Below, in pieces: positions 34,555 to 47,829 of a DNA stretch of 64,000 bases. The number at the start of each line of letters is the position of its first letter. Within the stretch, counting starts at the first letter, position 1. The stretch is from Diphasiastrum complanatum (Eukaryota > Streptophyta > Lycopodiopsida > Lycopodiales > Lycopodiaceae): contig CM055106.1 of NCBI GenBank assembly GCA_029204225.1, positions 33,328,361 through 33,392,360 on the forward strand, given 5' to 3'. Below the pieces are notes generated by a model that saw nothing but the letters and a program-made list of their open reading frames with translations, made no database searches and was not told the origin of the DNA. The position numbers and the translations under genes were made by a program.

Positions 34555-35312
34555 GGGCTAATTTCAATTTCATTTCTCACATGTACTAGCGAAGCTCTTG
34601 CAAAATTTTCATGTGATACTAGTGTTTCACCCCGTCTTGTTGTTCTACGTGATGTTCCGACCTCAACGGACATCATGTCGCTTCCTAGCACAAGCAAGGT
34701 GGAGGAATGGATGAACCTTACCGAGCCTTTCCTCACGACAATGGGAATCCATGAGCGTGCCTTTTCAAACAAAATATGTATGGAGTTTATTAGCATAATG
34801 TTCGGTACTTGGAATGAAGCCAAGGACAAATTTTACATCATCTTTCAGGGAGTCATGCAGGTGCGGGTCACTGAGGCCGCCCTTGCTGTTGTAGGAATCA
34901 TTTCTAGGGCCTCGTCCAATTCCATCTCATAAACACTCCAAGTTAGTAATAAAGCCTTTTGTTGATGCTACCATCAATCAATACCACACGAATGATGGAT
35001 ACCTCTTAGAAGCCATCAGAGATCCCACCCTCCATGCTGCCGCTCAGCTTCTGAACAACTTCTTGATGGTTGGGAACCTCAGAAAGAAAATAATCTCTTC
35101 TCAGATCCTCCATCGCTTGGTCGAATCTAACTACGAGTTAGATAAGGGGACCGTGCAACCTTATGATTGGTTCAATACGGTCTTTGGAGATCTGAAGAGA
35201 GCTATAAAGAGTACTACCAAATAGAAGTTCGTTGTTGGCTCTCTTCTGTCCTCCTTGGCTACCTCGTACTTAGTCAAAAAGGTCCACGGATTTCATGTTG
35301 ATTTTGTGCTAG
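34555..35312 (+). pseudogene. Truncated member of an unrecognised repeat-associated protein family
   Basis: Translation gives VVLRDVPTSTDIMSLPSTSK, then WMNLTEPFLTTMGIHERAF, FGTWNEAKDKFYIIFQG and VTEAALAVVGIISR, then after a stop VESNYELDKGTVQPYDWFN. The same order (RDIPEA, TTGPLLEAMGF, YATWDEDKARFHFLYQG, MVTVGIMSG) appears in the minus-strand locus at 46752. The 5' flanks also match (tagcgaagctct-gc-aaaatttt at about 34585 and at about 46975 inverted). Two copies sharing flank and protein imply a duplicated or mobile unit. It is cut at 35313 by the gypsy LTR. I do not recognise the domain; a retroelement gag-like protein is one possibility. Confidence 0.5.
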
Positions 35313-35472
35313 TGTAAAGACCACTAGAAAAAACCCCTATGATGAGGATAGGAAAACACAAAAAAAAAAAAAAGACTATGGAGCAAAACCACCCAACCAA
35401 ACCTAGATCCCTCCTAGAGAATCCTCCTCGATCTAGCCCCCAAGCCATGCCATGTGATAGCAAGTGGAGAAG
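35313..35472 (-). repeat. LTR fragment, 3' side of the gypsy remnant
   Basis: Starts tgtaaagaccactag and matches 40401-40556. It interrupts the coding-like family member that ends at 35312, so the retrotransposon inserted into that locus or replaced its end. Confidence 0.75.
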
Positions 35473-37559
35473 ATAAAGAAATCAATTTTCATTATAGTCC
35501 AAACTTACCCACAATTTCTTGCAGAAAATAATGCTTCTTGGTACAAATATTCTTAGAATATCCAAATATTCTAAAATACTACAATTCAGTCATCTAAAAT
35601 CTCTAGGAGATCCATCAAGTCTCATACTATTACAACTCACCCACTCCAGAGTACTACAATTACTCTAATGAGTTAATAGCTCCATTTCTAACACCACATG
35701 CCAGAAATTAGCAACTATCTGTATCTTAATAGATTTATCTGTCTCCTATAAGTCTGGAGATATAGACTGAACTTTGTACACAAGAACTTATAGACTACAA
35801 TCTATAGCAGAATACAATCCACTAAAGTAAGCAAATCTCCTCATAAGCAAAAAAAACAGTTTACCTAATAAGAAATGTTTGTGAGATCTATAAAACTCCA
35901 TGAAAATTAATTTAAAGATTAGAAATCGTACACTCATAATAAATAAGTATTTGTTTATGATTCATCAATCACAAACAATTAGATTCTTATGATTTTTCAA
36001 TCATAATTCACTAGAATTCAACTCCATACTTAATCCTTAAGGTACATTGAAGTGGATGTCCAATCAACTCAACTGAATTCCAAAAATTCAGTTTACCATT
36101 CTTGGAATTATTAGGATCCGATATCCAATTAAGCTCTCAGGGATACTATCAAGTCTATTCCTCAACTGAGAAATATTAATTATGTATATCCTATGCACAC
36201 AATTTCCTGGTGTATCCAAATGACTCATAAATCATGTGTCTGACAAGCAATACACACAAAACAAACAGTTTCCGATGAATTCTCTTCACACTATCCGTTT
36301 AACCAATTAACTTCCACAAGAGTAAATCAACTACTAAAGTTAATTGCTCATGATTTAGAAATCTTAGATGTCTAGGTGCAGCTCTTGATTGTAATAGTAC
36401 AACACCACATTTAGATCCATATCCTGATCACTTCTAAGTTAACCAATAGATCTATCAGAACAGATCTGTTAACTCTACAAGTAATTGTCAAACACAATAC
36501 TTGATCATATGTCTATGTTCATCGACTAGGTTAACCTTAGTAACCAGGAATACATAGTAGATCCAAACAAGATTAATCGTGCACATATGAGAATAATCTC
36601 ACTATGACCCAGTACATAAACACATGTGTCATGCAGATTACTCCAAAATCTGCATATGCTACTCACATATCTCACTAAGAATCTTGTAACTCAGCTACAA
36701 AAAATTCTATTTCTCTTGAGTAAATAACATATCTGGAAAATCTTTGAAGTGAATAATTCCACATCACAAGTTTTCCAACCATCACACTTTTACAAATATA
36801 ATTTCTTTGGCATCTAATGAACCTACTTCAGATCTTAGTGTACAAACTAAGATTAGGCTGATTTATGCAGACATCTTTGGACATAAGGTTAAGATTAAGA
36901 CTTTATTCCATCTGATCCAATCAGCAAAATCTTAAAGTAATCTTTTCTACCACTATCCATAATCATGAATATCTAACAGCTCAAAACCCCCAAAACTCCT
37001 CTAGTTTCAGATTATTTAAAACAATCACTAGAGATTTCCTCTATTCCCACTGGATAGTTCGACCATTGCACACATACTGGATTCCACAAAAGATATCTAT
37101 GCAACTGGTTGATCCCATGAAAGTCTTATTCTTATTATTTTCTTGTCCCCCTTTTAAAGGAAATTCCATAATTTCGATTAGAAAGTTCCCATAAGACAAT
37201 GTATAAGATATCAAAGATTCAAAAAAGTCAGTAATGATTATCCAATACTATTACAAACTAGACTTTTTTCTTAAAATCATAAAATATCTTCCAGAGTAAT
37301 AGAAACATTAATCTCAACAATCAACTATCAAATAGAGATAATCATTTGGGCTCAAGAAGTCTAAATTTTATTAATCAGTGGAAAACATCAATTGATTCTG
37401 AGCTATATTCACAAAACTGAATGGAAACATAAATTCATATATCTTTAACAATCCTTCAAAATCTGATTCTACATTGGAAGGAATTATATGAATCTCAATC
37501 CAATTGTCTCGTATTTTAAAAATTTCTAAAAAAATAGAGATTTAAATTAAAAGAAAAAT

Positions 37560-38300
37560 AGCTTTTAAGGGTTTCCTATTTGGAATTTATGAGATACCAT
37601 TTAGGGATCCGGATCTATATCTCATAACCTCTCCAAATACCCTAACCAAAAATAACAAATGGTTCCACCGTTAGTATTACAATTACTATAAATACTGTCC
37701 ACTGGTATAGAGATCATTCTCGCACAAGAATTTCTCTTTGAAATCATTGATGCCCCATACCATCAATTTTCTCTCCAAGAAGCTCTTTACTTTTAGATCT
37801 GCCCATCAAAAAATCAAAAAGATTATCTGACCATCCTATATCCAACATAGGATTCGATCTTCAACCATTTTCAAAAAAATATCTCCTACCATTGAATTCT
37901 CCATTTTTTTAAGTTTTTTCCCTGTAGACGACAATATCATCTAAGAATAGCACTAGGCATTGACCCCGGTATGGACGAGAAACCTTGTTCATATACAGTT
38001 GAAATAGCCTAAGTGTATTCCACAAAAACCAAAAGGAACCACTAAGAATACAAAATAACTGAAGTATATAGATATCCAATATCTATATCCGAAATGGTAT
38101 AAGGAATTCAATTCCTTCAAGAAGATCTTAAACCGCATTATCCAATAATCCAAAGATCTTAAAAACTCCATCTGGATTTCCAATACCCCCCACCCCCCCG
38201 AACCTAATGGATAATCCATAAAATTTGGATCCGGGTACTCTTTTACGATATTTGATACACTCAATTTTTATTGAATATAGAGCTACCTCCAAATATTATG
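37560..38300 (-). pseudogene. Gypsy reverse transcriptase, decayed
   Basis: Shifting frames on the minus strand read DLLEGIEFLIPF, FLVVPFGFCGIHLG (about 38010), FQLYMNKVSRPYRG and VLFLDDIVVYREK (about 37925-37960). The LDD catalytic motif and the preceding VPFG block are those of Ty3-gypsy RT. Stops and frameshifts are frequent. RNase H and integrase are not recognisable further left. Confidence 0.75.
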
Positions 38301-40387
38301 ACCTTTATTCCATTAATTCACTTTAACAAGTATCTCAAAAGCTTTAGTTTGCCCAATCCTAAAGATTAAAATCATTTAGGATAAGCCTATCGGTGCAACA
38401 CTGAAGTCGAAAAGGAAGAGGAACCAAAAAAAAAACCGTTTACTCAATTAACTAGGAGTACCACTCCAGAGTTAAGTGGCTAAATAGCATAGTACCAAGG
38501 AATCAAATCCCTTTACCGGGTACATGCCTGAGAACCGTACCACTACCATCCTTTTGTCAAGATCAGTTTAGCAAAATTCAAATTGAGTAATGCAGCTTGA
38601 CACCCAAACAACGGTTACCAAAGTTCCACAGAAACTGGCTTACAGATAACTATCGATGTAACACACCAAAGTTAAAAAGCCTAACATCAAGTTGATAAGG
38701 CCTAAACATGCATATTGTCCATGGAGAAGAAAAAAAACAAATTTCTTCTACCAAAACCTAGGAAACAATATCCAAAATCAAGGTCACAGCTTTGATAACC
38801 GAGCACCAAGGAACCGAAATTCCTCTACAAGGTGCTGGTAACTTAATTTTTCGAGTTGATTTTGCATCCATAACCGAAACCAGCTTTTAAGTTACCCTAT
38901 GTCAAGCCCTTAGAAAACCTTGGTCGACTCAGCATGCAACAAGCATTGATGCAGAGAATATGCAATTACACAAATTGCTAACCTTCCTCATGCATCAATT
39001 CAACCTTAACACCACAAAAATTTTGCATGCAAAGCCAATAAGGCCTATGCCTATCACATGAAAGTTTTTTAAAAATCTCTCATTTAAAAAAACAATTTTC
39101 AAATTCTCATTGATTCTGGCGGCTACAACGTCTGCTCAGATAGCCATCACGAGATGACTTTTCAGGTTTCTTCTCATAAAAAAAACACAACATGCACTGA
39201 TCGCGCACCTCCTTCCTTGCAGGCTCAGATCTCACACTACCACGGCTCATTGATGGAGCTGTTATGCAAACAGGTAGGCTGTCAACGAGCTCCATAGTCA
39301 TCGCAAGAGATCGAGCTGCCCACAAAAGAAGTATACAAGGGCTTCTATCCAACGAGTTAACCAGAATCAAGAAATTCCGCCATCGCTGCCACTCCGGGCA
39401 GCACCTGCTCACACAACCCTCTTATGAGTCTCCCTCGAAAAGAACCGTTTACTGCATGCTGCGCTCCTTGCCACAATCTTTTTCCATGCTACAATCTCAC
39501 CAAAAGGGGCGAAGATAGCATTGCTTATGCTGCTGGAAAATTGTTTCTAGATGCACCTACTCATCCCAATCCCCTCCAACAGAGCATGACTTTGTTGTTC
39601 AAGAATATCCATCTGGAAGGAAAAAAGGGCGAGTGGCAGTTTAAATCAACAGTCCAGAAATCTGGAAGACAAGAGTTCAATAGCTGATTCGTGAGCCTGA
39701 GCAATAGTCCAAGTATGGTTTCATAGGGGTTCTACTGCATATTCATTTAGACTGCTCCAAACAATTCTGCTTCACAATCCATTTAGCATCATTTAAATTG
39801 TTTCTACAGAGAGCTGTTTAAATCCAAACATATGCAGTTCTACAACCACTTACTACTTGCTTTCTGTTGCAATTTAGCAAAACTAAATAACATCATATCC
39901 AATGTCTGTCCATCAATATGCATGCTAATAGGAGAATCAAGAAAGCTTGAAATCCTCCCATGCAACTGCTAGAATCCAATATCTTGACATTCAGTTCATT
40001 ACAAGACAAATTGATTCAAAATCAATCCGTCAATGAATAAAAGGTTACCTAACAAGATTCCAAACAATTGGAACTCATGCATATTATTCAACCAAGCAGA
40101 ATTGCTATAAATCAAACATCCAAGATCCAACAAAGCAGATCCATAAGAGCAATTGGAAGATTTCTCAAGAAACAAAAAATTACTAATGAATTCAAACTAA
40201 TTCTTAGCATCTTTAACAAAATCACACATGTAGAAGTGCACTCTACCAATTTCGAAAAGTATGCTTCAAATTGGAATTAGTGAATCCAATCCCCTTGAGA
40301 AAATAGCACTCCAACCGGGATGTAAATCCGAGCACTCACAACTTCCAATCCGGTGTAGAGCTTATCTCCATCCCATCCAAGACCGCA

Positions 40388-40399
40388 TCTCTGATACCA
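40388..40399 (-). other. Primer-binding site of the gypsy remnant
   Basis: Inverse of TGGTATCAGAG(A), complementary to the 3' end of plant initiator tRNA-Met, one base from the LTR that starts at 40401. Confidence 0.75.
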
Positions 40400-40400
40400 T

Positions 40401-40556
40401 TGTAAAGACCATTAGGGAAAACCCCCAAGATGAGGATAGGAAAACACAACAAAAGAGACTATGGAGCAAAACCACCCAACCAAACCTAGATCCCTCCTGG
40501 AGAATCCTCCTAGATCTAGCCCCCAAGCCATGCCATGTGATAGCAAGTGGAGAAGA
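40401..40556 (-). repeat. LTR, 5' side of the gypsy remnant
   Basis: Second copy of the TGTAAAGACCA repeat. Its right boundary is unknown because similarity to the left copy stops at gtggagaaga. A TATA-like tataaatag occurs further right at about 40670. Confidence 0.7.
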
Positions 40557-41670
40557 GCTCAAATGGTAACCAAGACCAAAGTCGTCGACGAGATAATCTC
40601 TACCTCAATATATAGAGAGTAGGATCTTGTGCATGAGCCCATGCAATCCCCATGCAGGTCAACTATAAATAGAACACACACATACATGCACTACTTCATA
40701 TGTCGCAATTAGAGCATCTTCGCAAACTCGAACATCTGAAGACACGAAACACGAAGAGTTTTGTGAACACGAAAGTCAACGAAAACAAAGACCAACGGTT
40801 CGCGAACACGAACGATCCACGAACGAGATTCCCTTGCGGTCCTATACGAGAGAAAGGCGAACGAGGTAAACGAAACCAACGGTGGAAATGAAACCTGTTC
40901 TGTCCTCACACTCCAAGGAGTACCACCAGAGATCACGCAAGTACCAAAAGTACAGAGATGTGACCAGATGGCATGACGTCAGCAGATACTCCCTAGGTCA
41001 TGGCTAAACTGCCACTCTTGTGATTCTCTGGTTAGTTGTAGATGGTTAATCACTCTAATCTTAGATTTGCATAGAGAGACTGTACTTATTGAATAATACT
41101 TGACATATATCAATAGGATACACAGTGTGTAACCAAGTAAGAAAAGAAGAACAAGAAGTAGTCTGATGCTAGTAAGCAATCAAGACGAATACAGACGAAA
41201 GCTCCGCCTGCGTGCGAGAAGACAATTCTGTCTAGGATCAGAAGATACGATTGTCCGCTAGTAAAGCGAGACTAATACTCGTGAGAGAACCATGCTTTTC
41301 TCACGCCAATGCACTGCGTGGATTCGCATGCAGTTCCCTGAAGAAATCAAAGAAAATCAATATAGATTATTTTCTGGTTGTGTCTGATCTTGAATGTCGA
41401 ATGCTTATGTTGTTTATTTTAATATGTCTAAGTTTTCTTGTTGAATTCCGCACCTTGGCTGAAATGAAGTCGAATGGTATATTAATTCTATGAACGTAGA
41501 GCAGTAGTACCTGACTACCCTCTGGAGGATTGTCGGAGTGTTTCAGCTGGCAGTGCGCAGCGAACGCATCTGAACTCCATCCAAATCTCGAAAGAGAGTC
41601 GCGAATGTTTTTTGTGAATTTTTCTTCTCACGATTCTCATCATTCGTATCGGAGCACCGCTTGACTCCCA

Positions 41671-43250
41671 AAAGTGGTATCAGAGCGTTGACTCATTTTT
41701 CTCATCAGTGGTATCAGAGCCACCCTGTCATATTCTAACATAGTCGAGAAGCTAGCAGATCCAGGAGGCCAAGCATTCAGACAATTAACCAAACGACAAG
41801 AAAAATAGACTTCAAGAGGCAATGGCTTCAATCAGCAACATGCAGAACAAGATCTGCACTATACTTAATTCTTCAGAATCTAACTTTATAGCCTAGAAAG
41901 TTAAGACATCTTTGATACTCAAGGGCGAAGAACTCTTCCCCTAGGTGGATGGCACAGAAGAAATGCCTACGACAACAAGCAAGGAGCTACCTGAATGGAG
42001 GAAGAAAAATGACAAAGCAGTAGCCTTGCTATCATCTTCCATCGAAGATAGCCTTACACTTGACCTGGCTACACTCTCCAAAGCTAAGGAGATGTGGGAT
42101 ACACTTCTCACAAGATTTCAGACAAAATCAAGAAGTCAGATTATGATGATGGAAGATCAGTTGACGAATCTGCAATGAGATGGAAAAGACCTCACCTCTT
42201 TCGTGAGAAAGATTAAGGATCTGTTTCTATCACTACACAACTCAGGAGCAGAGAATGCAGTATCAGCTGAGAAGCAGCTCACATATCTATTGAGAGCATT
42301 ACCCAGATCTTTCCAGATGACACGAACCCTGCTCGCAAAAGATCCTACCACGAACCTCGAAAAGGCGATTGTCGAGATTCGAGAGGAAGTCGAGGCCAAA
42401 GAGCATCTTGATCACAAAGATGGTTCTGACCAGGCACTCTATGGCAACAAAGAAAAATCAAAGAAACGGTTCAAGCCTAAGAGGGAGACGAATCAGAGGC
42501 AGGATCATGACTAGCAAGCAGAGGGGACCAGCAAAAGTAAGTGGAAGACCAAAGGAAGGTCGAAATGATAAGATGCCGACAAGAAGACCTGCACGAGATG
42601 CAGAAGAGACGGGCATACAGTAGATACCTGCTGGCTCAATCCCAAGATTGAGTGTATTCATTGCCATAAGAAGGGTCATGTAGCCATAGATTGCTGTCAG
42701 AACCCAAGAAACAGATCAGCACAAAACAGACAGGAGAACGATAATAGTTCTTCCTATGTCGAGGAGCCCAAGAGCTCGAAGATGGGCGAAGAAAGAATGA
42801 ACAAAAATTATTTGACCACCTACATCTGTGAAGATGTGTGTGCAGCATCAACGTCTGACACGCACGAGGTGATCTTGGATTTAGGAGCCACCTCGCACTT
42901 TGTGACATCAAGAGGAATCATGTCTGATTTCAGAAGTGCAGATCCCTCAAGATTCATAGTTCTTGGAGATGGATCCAGACATCAAGTGAACGGTATTGGT
43001 TCACTCTGGCTCAACACCAAGCATCAAGTGTAAATATAGACGACTCGAAGACGTTCTATTCATTCCAACTCTGCAGCAAGACTTGCTCTCTGTAGCAAGA
43101 ATAGCAGATGCAGGGATGCGTGTGACGTTTTCTAACGAAGCATGCAACGTGATTGATGCCAGCACCAGCACTCTCGTTGCTCAAGGCAGAAGGAAAGGGA
43201 ACCTATATCATCTGTTTACACCTTGTGGGGTCGAAGGTCTCTCGTAGTAT
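41671..43250 (+). pseudogene. Ty1-copia gag-protease fragment
   Basis: From ATG 41822 one frame carries the gag of a copia retrotransposon through several stops (about 41894, 41942, 42176, 42512). Visible are KAKEMWDTLLTRFQTKSRSQ, LLRALPRSFQM and two CCHC nucleic-acid-binding knuckles, CTRCRRDGHTVDTC (about 42590) and CIHCHKKGHVAIDC (about 42656). The protease follows at about 42870 with VILDLGATSHFV, where Leu replaces the usual Ser of the D-S-G-A loop, and after a frameshift near 43030 LEDVLFIPTLQQDLLSV. The element stops at about 43250, before integrase. A primer site lies just upstream, twice. Upstream sequence 40960-41670 may hold the 5' LTR, but I found no second copy to define it. Confidence 0.88.
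41675..41720 (+). other. Duplicated primer-binding site of the copia fragment
   Basis: TGGTATCAGAGC, complementary to initiator tRNA-Met, occurs at 41675-41686 and again at 41709-41720, within a 34-bp direct repeat. The first copy follows a likely LTR end (gactccca). Confidence 0.85.
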
Positions 43251-43945
43251 AGCCCTTCCGCCTGTCAACAAAGGTCAAATAACTGAATAGGTGCCAAACT
43301 ATGCATGGATGCTACTTTTAGTTAATTTCCTACTTTCTCCCTTAACTCTACTCACCACTATACTACTCCTCTTTAACTCTACTCCTCTACACCTGCATTC
43401 ATCATAGTTTTGGTTGAAGAGAAGGAATGGAGAAGAAGAGATTGAGAAGGGAAGAGAAAGAGAGAGATAGAGAGTGAGGGTGGAGGTTAGCTCAAATTCT
43501 CCTTATGCTTGCTAATGGAAAAACATTCACTATGGCAAACAATAAACATGGAAATAGAAAGCAATGGAAAACACAATCAAGAGCAATAGCAAGTAGTGAA
43601 TAGCAAATGAGGATGCTTCTCTTCCAAAAATGGTAGAGTTTTCTCCTTCTCATTAAGCATGGAAATAGTGTACAAATGGTGCCTTTTTATAAAATGGGAA
43701 AGGCCCTTGCCCCTCAATCTTATTGGCTAATATTCACAATGATCCTATCCATTCATCTTGGACCCAACTTGATCCAAGGGTACACAAAAAGTACATTAGA
43801 AATCACAAGATTCATGTGAGTCCCAATTTGGACCCAACTCTAAAAAGTGATCTCTAAGTTTAAAAATGACATTGGGCCTCTAGTTTTATTTTAATTACAA
43901 GGCCGAAGTCAAGTTTATTTTATTTACAACTTCAATTGCGTGCTC
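43251..43945. other. Spacer without recognised gene
   Basis: Includes a purine-rich stretch (gaagagaaggaatggagaagaagagattgag type, about 43415-43480). No coding sequence is supported. Confidence 0.5.
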
Positions 43946-46752
43946 ATTGGGCCATGGGCTTATACACGTAGGATGCCATGCCCTCGCAAGACATTTTATT
44001 GGGAATACCCCCAACAGGACCCATGACCTGAAGTAGTGCCAGTCCCTCGGCACTCTGCCGGTTTAGTATAGCGTTCTCTTGGACCGCCTCTGGTGGATGA
44101 GATAGCCCGTAACGTCTTCCATGAAGTTGAGACGGTCCAGTTTTTTCAAGTCCTTTGGCGTGTGGAAGGACTTGTGGACTTCTGTCAGCCATTCCTGATC
44201 CACCCATGATTGGAATCGTTTCCTCCAGGGATCTCCAAGGAATGTAGCTCGGTAATATACGCGAGCGACTGGCAGTTGGTCTTCGACTTTGTCGGAAGCA
44301 AGCGTCTTATTTGGATCAAAAAATATGGAGGGAAGGAAATCATACCATTTTGTTTCAATGCCCATTAAATATTCTAAGTCTCGAGCGTAAGTCGCTGCCG
44401 CGCAGACTGTGGAATCGGGACAATTGATGTAGTGACTGGCGAATGCGGAGAGAGCCCTTCTGGCATCTACATCCATTGTCCACCCATATTCGGATTTGAT
44501 GATTGGCCAGTTGAAATTGTGCAGTGTGATCTGGTCCAGAGGGGTGCCGCATTCCGCCCATTTGGATCTTCTTGGACATGGCAAGAAATGCGTGTTCACC
44601 CGTAATTGTTGCGGACTCATCACGTAAGCCCTGATGGCCGTAGGGTCTCTCTCAAATAACTGTTGTCGCCACTCCGGTTGTGGTTGGAGGGCGGGTAAGG
44701 CTTGCAGTTCTTTTCCCTTGATATTTTGAGCTGAGAATGATATATGCCAGCCGCCTCTTGATGACTCGTGGGGATATTTGGATAAAAATTCTCCTCCATG
44801 GACTTCGGTCTTCGGAAGGCCCGGTTGGCAGATATCGTACGCGATCCTCTGGATGATGTTGCTTGGCCCTGGCTGGTGGTTGCGCCTTGGCTCTGGTCTT
44901 GCGTCTCAGCGGCCGCATCTATCTGCCCTTGGTCTTAGCCTTCGGACCCTTGATCTGGTTGAAATCCCCCTGCTACCTGTTGGCTCTGATCTTGGTTGGT
45001 ACTAGTCTGTGCAGCATCAAAATTAGGTGGCGGTGGAATTACCATGGGGGTGGACTGGGCCTTCATTTCCATGTATTTCTGGCACGCCTTGAGGGCTTGC
45101 TTGGCCTGGGCAAGCTCTTATTGAACTCGGTCTGGTAGCTGTTGAGGGTTTGGCTGTAAATCTGCACCTGACGCCGTAGAAGATGCATCTCTGATTGGGA
45201 AAGAGGCCTTGTGTCCGGTGTAGATTGAGCTAACTAGACGAGCTTTTCGTCTTGTAAGGCTTTGACCTCCGTCCCCAGGCGTGTGTTCTCTGCTTCCAAA
45301 AGTGTAAGTTGCTCCTGCATGGGGAAAAGCCGTTGGGATGCTTCAGCTTGAAGCTCCCGCACCTTTGTGGAGGCCTCAGTTAGCGCTTTGGAGAGGCTTT
45401 GAATATATTTGTTTAGGCCCTCCTCCTTCTGCTGCAGCTTGGCAATCTCCTGGTGCCCTGCTTGTTCGTGTTGCTGAGCCAGAATCAGCTCTTGTTGCAG
45501 CTTGGTGAGGTCTGCTCGCAGTTGTGTATTACTCATTGCCAATTGTAGTACCGTGCTTTCCAAAATAGCTTTGGCCACTATCGCATCCAGAATGTATTCT
45601 CCTAGAGTTTGGTATGTCGTCGTTAGATCCGTGGGAGCAGCTGGTACACTGGCATTGGCAGGGGCTTGTGTTGTATCAACCCCGACGACTTGTGGAATTT
45701 TGTCATCATTGTCTTCGATCAGATTTTCATTTGTCTTGATGCCATATGGGGTCGTAGGGTCAGCCCAATCTGGTGATGCTACAAAAATTGTTTGTACAAA
45801 TGCGTCATCAGGCAGCGGTTGGCTGCCCTCGGCAACCTTTGTTGGCGAAGCGGGTGGGGTGTGAGAAACAACTGTGGAAACAGGGGTGAGGACGGTTTGT
45901 CTGAACGAGAGGATGGGAGGAACAGTGGGGAACTGAAGGGTGGTGTGGAGTATGGAAGAAGGTGTGGATGGAGCAGAAAGTGTCTGGCGTGGGGGTGAAA
46001 ATTTGATAACTTGCATCCATGCTAGAGTGTCGGGGGACAGTTGCGAATCAGAAGGATTGAATGTGAGAGGAGCAACAGTGGTGGCAAGAGTGATGGAAGA
46101 TGCGATGGTAATGGATGGAACATGGACACTGGAAGAGAAGTAGGAGTGGTATCAACAGAAGAAAAGGGGATGGAGACAGAAACAGATGTGGATGGAATGG
46201 GAAGAGAGGTAGCGGCAACAATAATTGGAGTGGGGGTTGCACAGAAGAACAAGTGGCAATAGTTGATGGAGTGGTTAGTTCAACAGTGGAGACACGTCTT
46301 TGGGTAACAGGTGGAGATGTGGATGTAGAGGCAGTGCCACGCATTCATTTGCTGGCCTTGTGTTAATGACTGCAGGTTGGGAGGAGGTGGAATGGTTTGA
46401 CCAGAGCCTTGGCGTGGCGATGGGAGATGGGTTAATGATCACCGGACATAATGCCAACGGTGACCATCGAGTCGGTGTTAATCCTGACCTTGTACGTGGT
46501 ACCTTGGTACAAGAAGTGGAAACGAGCCTTGTCCTCGTCCCAGGTGGCATAAGCGTGAAGGGCGAGGCCCATGTTAATCTCAGAATGGAAGAGCGCCGAT
46601 TAAAAACCCATTGCTTCAAGGAGGGGGCCGGTTGTCTGCAGCCATGGTTGGATCAGAGTGTCAGAGGTAGAGGCCAAATCTGCGTGGCCTCGGGGATGTC
46701 ACGCTGGATCACTTGTTTGGCGCCAGACTCTTCATAGGATGAGGAGGCCATG
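43945..46752 (-). pseudogene. Unrecognised multi-part protein locus, coiled-coil containing, decayed
   Basis: Starts at ATG 46752 (MASSSYEESGAKQVIQRDIP), shifts frame after about 25 codons into TTGPLLEAMGF and YATWDEDKARFHFLYQG, and then runs into a Pro/Ser/Thr-rich region. The 260-codon open stretch 45234-46016 ends in a long Gln/Glu/Leu-rich coiled coil (LTKLQQELILAQQHEQAGHQ). The 186-codon stretch 44063-44623 holds a folded-looking part (HNFNWPIIKSEYGWTMDVDA, WVDQEWLTEVHKSF). GC content is higher than in the surroundings. The N-terminal part is shared with 34555-35312. I recognise no domain. It may be a single broken gene or a retroelement gag-like region; no RT or integrase is attached. 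Confidence 0.45.
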
Positions 46753-47012
46753 TTAGCAATGATGATTAGTGGTTGAAAAAGTCGAAAAAGTAGAAGAAAC
46801 GGTGGAAAATGGAAAAAGATGTGGAAACAGTAGAAAACTGAGAATAATGAGTGTTGGAGGACAATGATTGTAGTTCAAAGCGTTAATCAGTGTTTAATAT
46901 GAGCAAATGACAGCTGGTAGGAAGTTTGGTTGAAAACAGAAAACTTGGTATTTTCAGTGGAAATTTTGGCAGAGCTTCGCTAGCAAAGATGACAAATGAC
47001 TCGAATTCAGCC

Positions 47013-47021
47013 CTTATATAG
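47013..47021 (-). promoter_or_regulatory. TATA box of the minus-strand locus
   Basis: Reads ctatataag on the minus strand, about 265 bp before ATG 46752. The leader between has a tagcgaagctctgccaaaat segment that recurs before the related copy at 34.6 kb (tagcgaagctcttgcaaaat). Confidence 0.5.
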
Positions 47022-47829
47022 CGGAATTTAGAGTGCGTATTAGGTGAAATTCACTTTCCCTTGCTCAATTCCACCTAAATTTTGCTCTTCACAAAATTCT
47101 AAGACCTCAATGACGTCTGCGAGAGTTCAGAAGGTGATTTGACTGCTATGCGAAGGTTCTGCGAGGGTTCAGGTTGTTTGTGAGGGTTCAACTCTTGCAG
47201 GAAGTGATCTCTCGCACAACTTGTTCTTGTGATTGGATTTTCAAGATCAGACCATGTAGACAGGCTAATTTTACTGTTCTGATTTCAATTAGGCAGCTTG
47301 CGAGAGTTGGTAAGATGATCTTGATGCTCTGCGAGGGTTCTAAAAATTTTGCTTCTGGAAACTCTCGTATACACTAAAAAATGATGATTCCTCCATCAGA
47401 AACTCTCGCAGATATGTTCATGGATGCATCTAGGTCAGATTTGGTGACTGTCCAATTTTCAAGAGCTATCTCCCAGGGGATCTCAAAAATTCATGAAAAA
47501 AGTGCTCTTTCAGAGTGTTTTTTGACGAGATCTCGAGATTTTCTGATTTTTAACTTCTGTAAACTGGTAATCAGCTTCATCCAGGCTTGATCTGACTGTT
47601 GGTAGTGCTTTGGAAGTTCTGATGGATTCTTGGTAGTAGATCCATCAGTCAATCTAATGATCTGCTTCCTTTTTTACCCTATCAAGATCTGGATCCTCCT
47701 TGGATTCTGATGGATTTTCCCGATCTTGCCAGATCTGGTTGAATCTTGATGGATTTAGCTTATCTCCTTAGTTCTAGCGGTGATGACTGAGCAGATTAGC
47801 TTTTTGTAACGTGCCACCCCCAATCTAGA

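Larger units (their letters stand above)
35313..40560 (-). mobile_element. Ty3-gypsy-type LTR retrotransposon remnant
   Basis: Direct repeats beginning TGTAAAGACCA occur at 35313-35472 and 40401-40556 and agree closely for about 155 bp. Directly inside the right copy, after a 1-bp spacer, lies the inverse of TGGTATCAGAG (40388-40399), the usual plant initiator-tRNA-Met primer site, so the element runs right to left. Reverse transcriptase sequence of gypsy type is seen on that strand at 37560-38300. The repeats differ beyond 155 bp, so one LTR is truncated or rearranged. The internal region is otherwise decayed. Confidence 0.7.
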
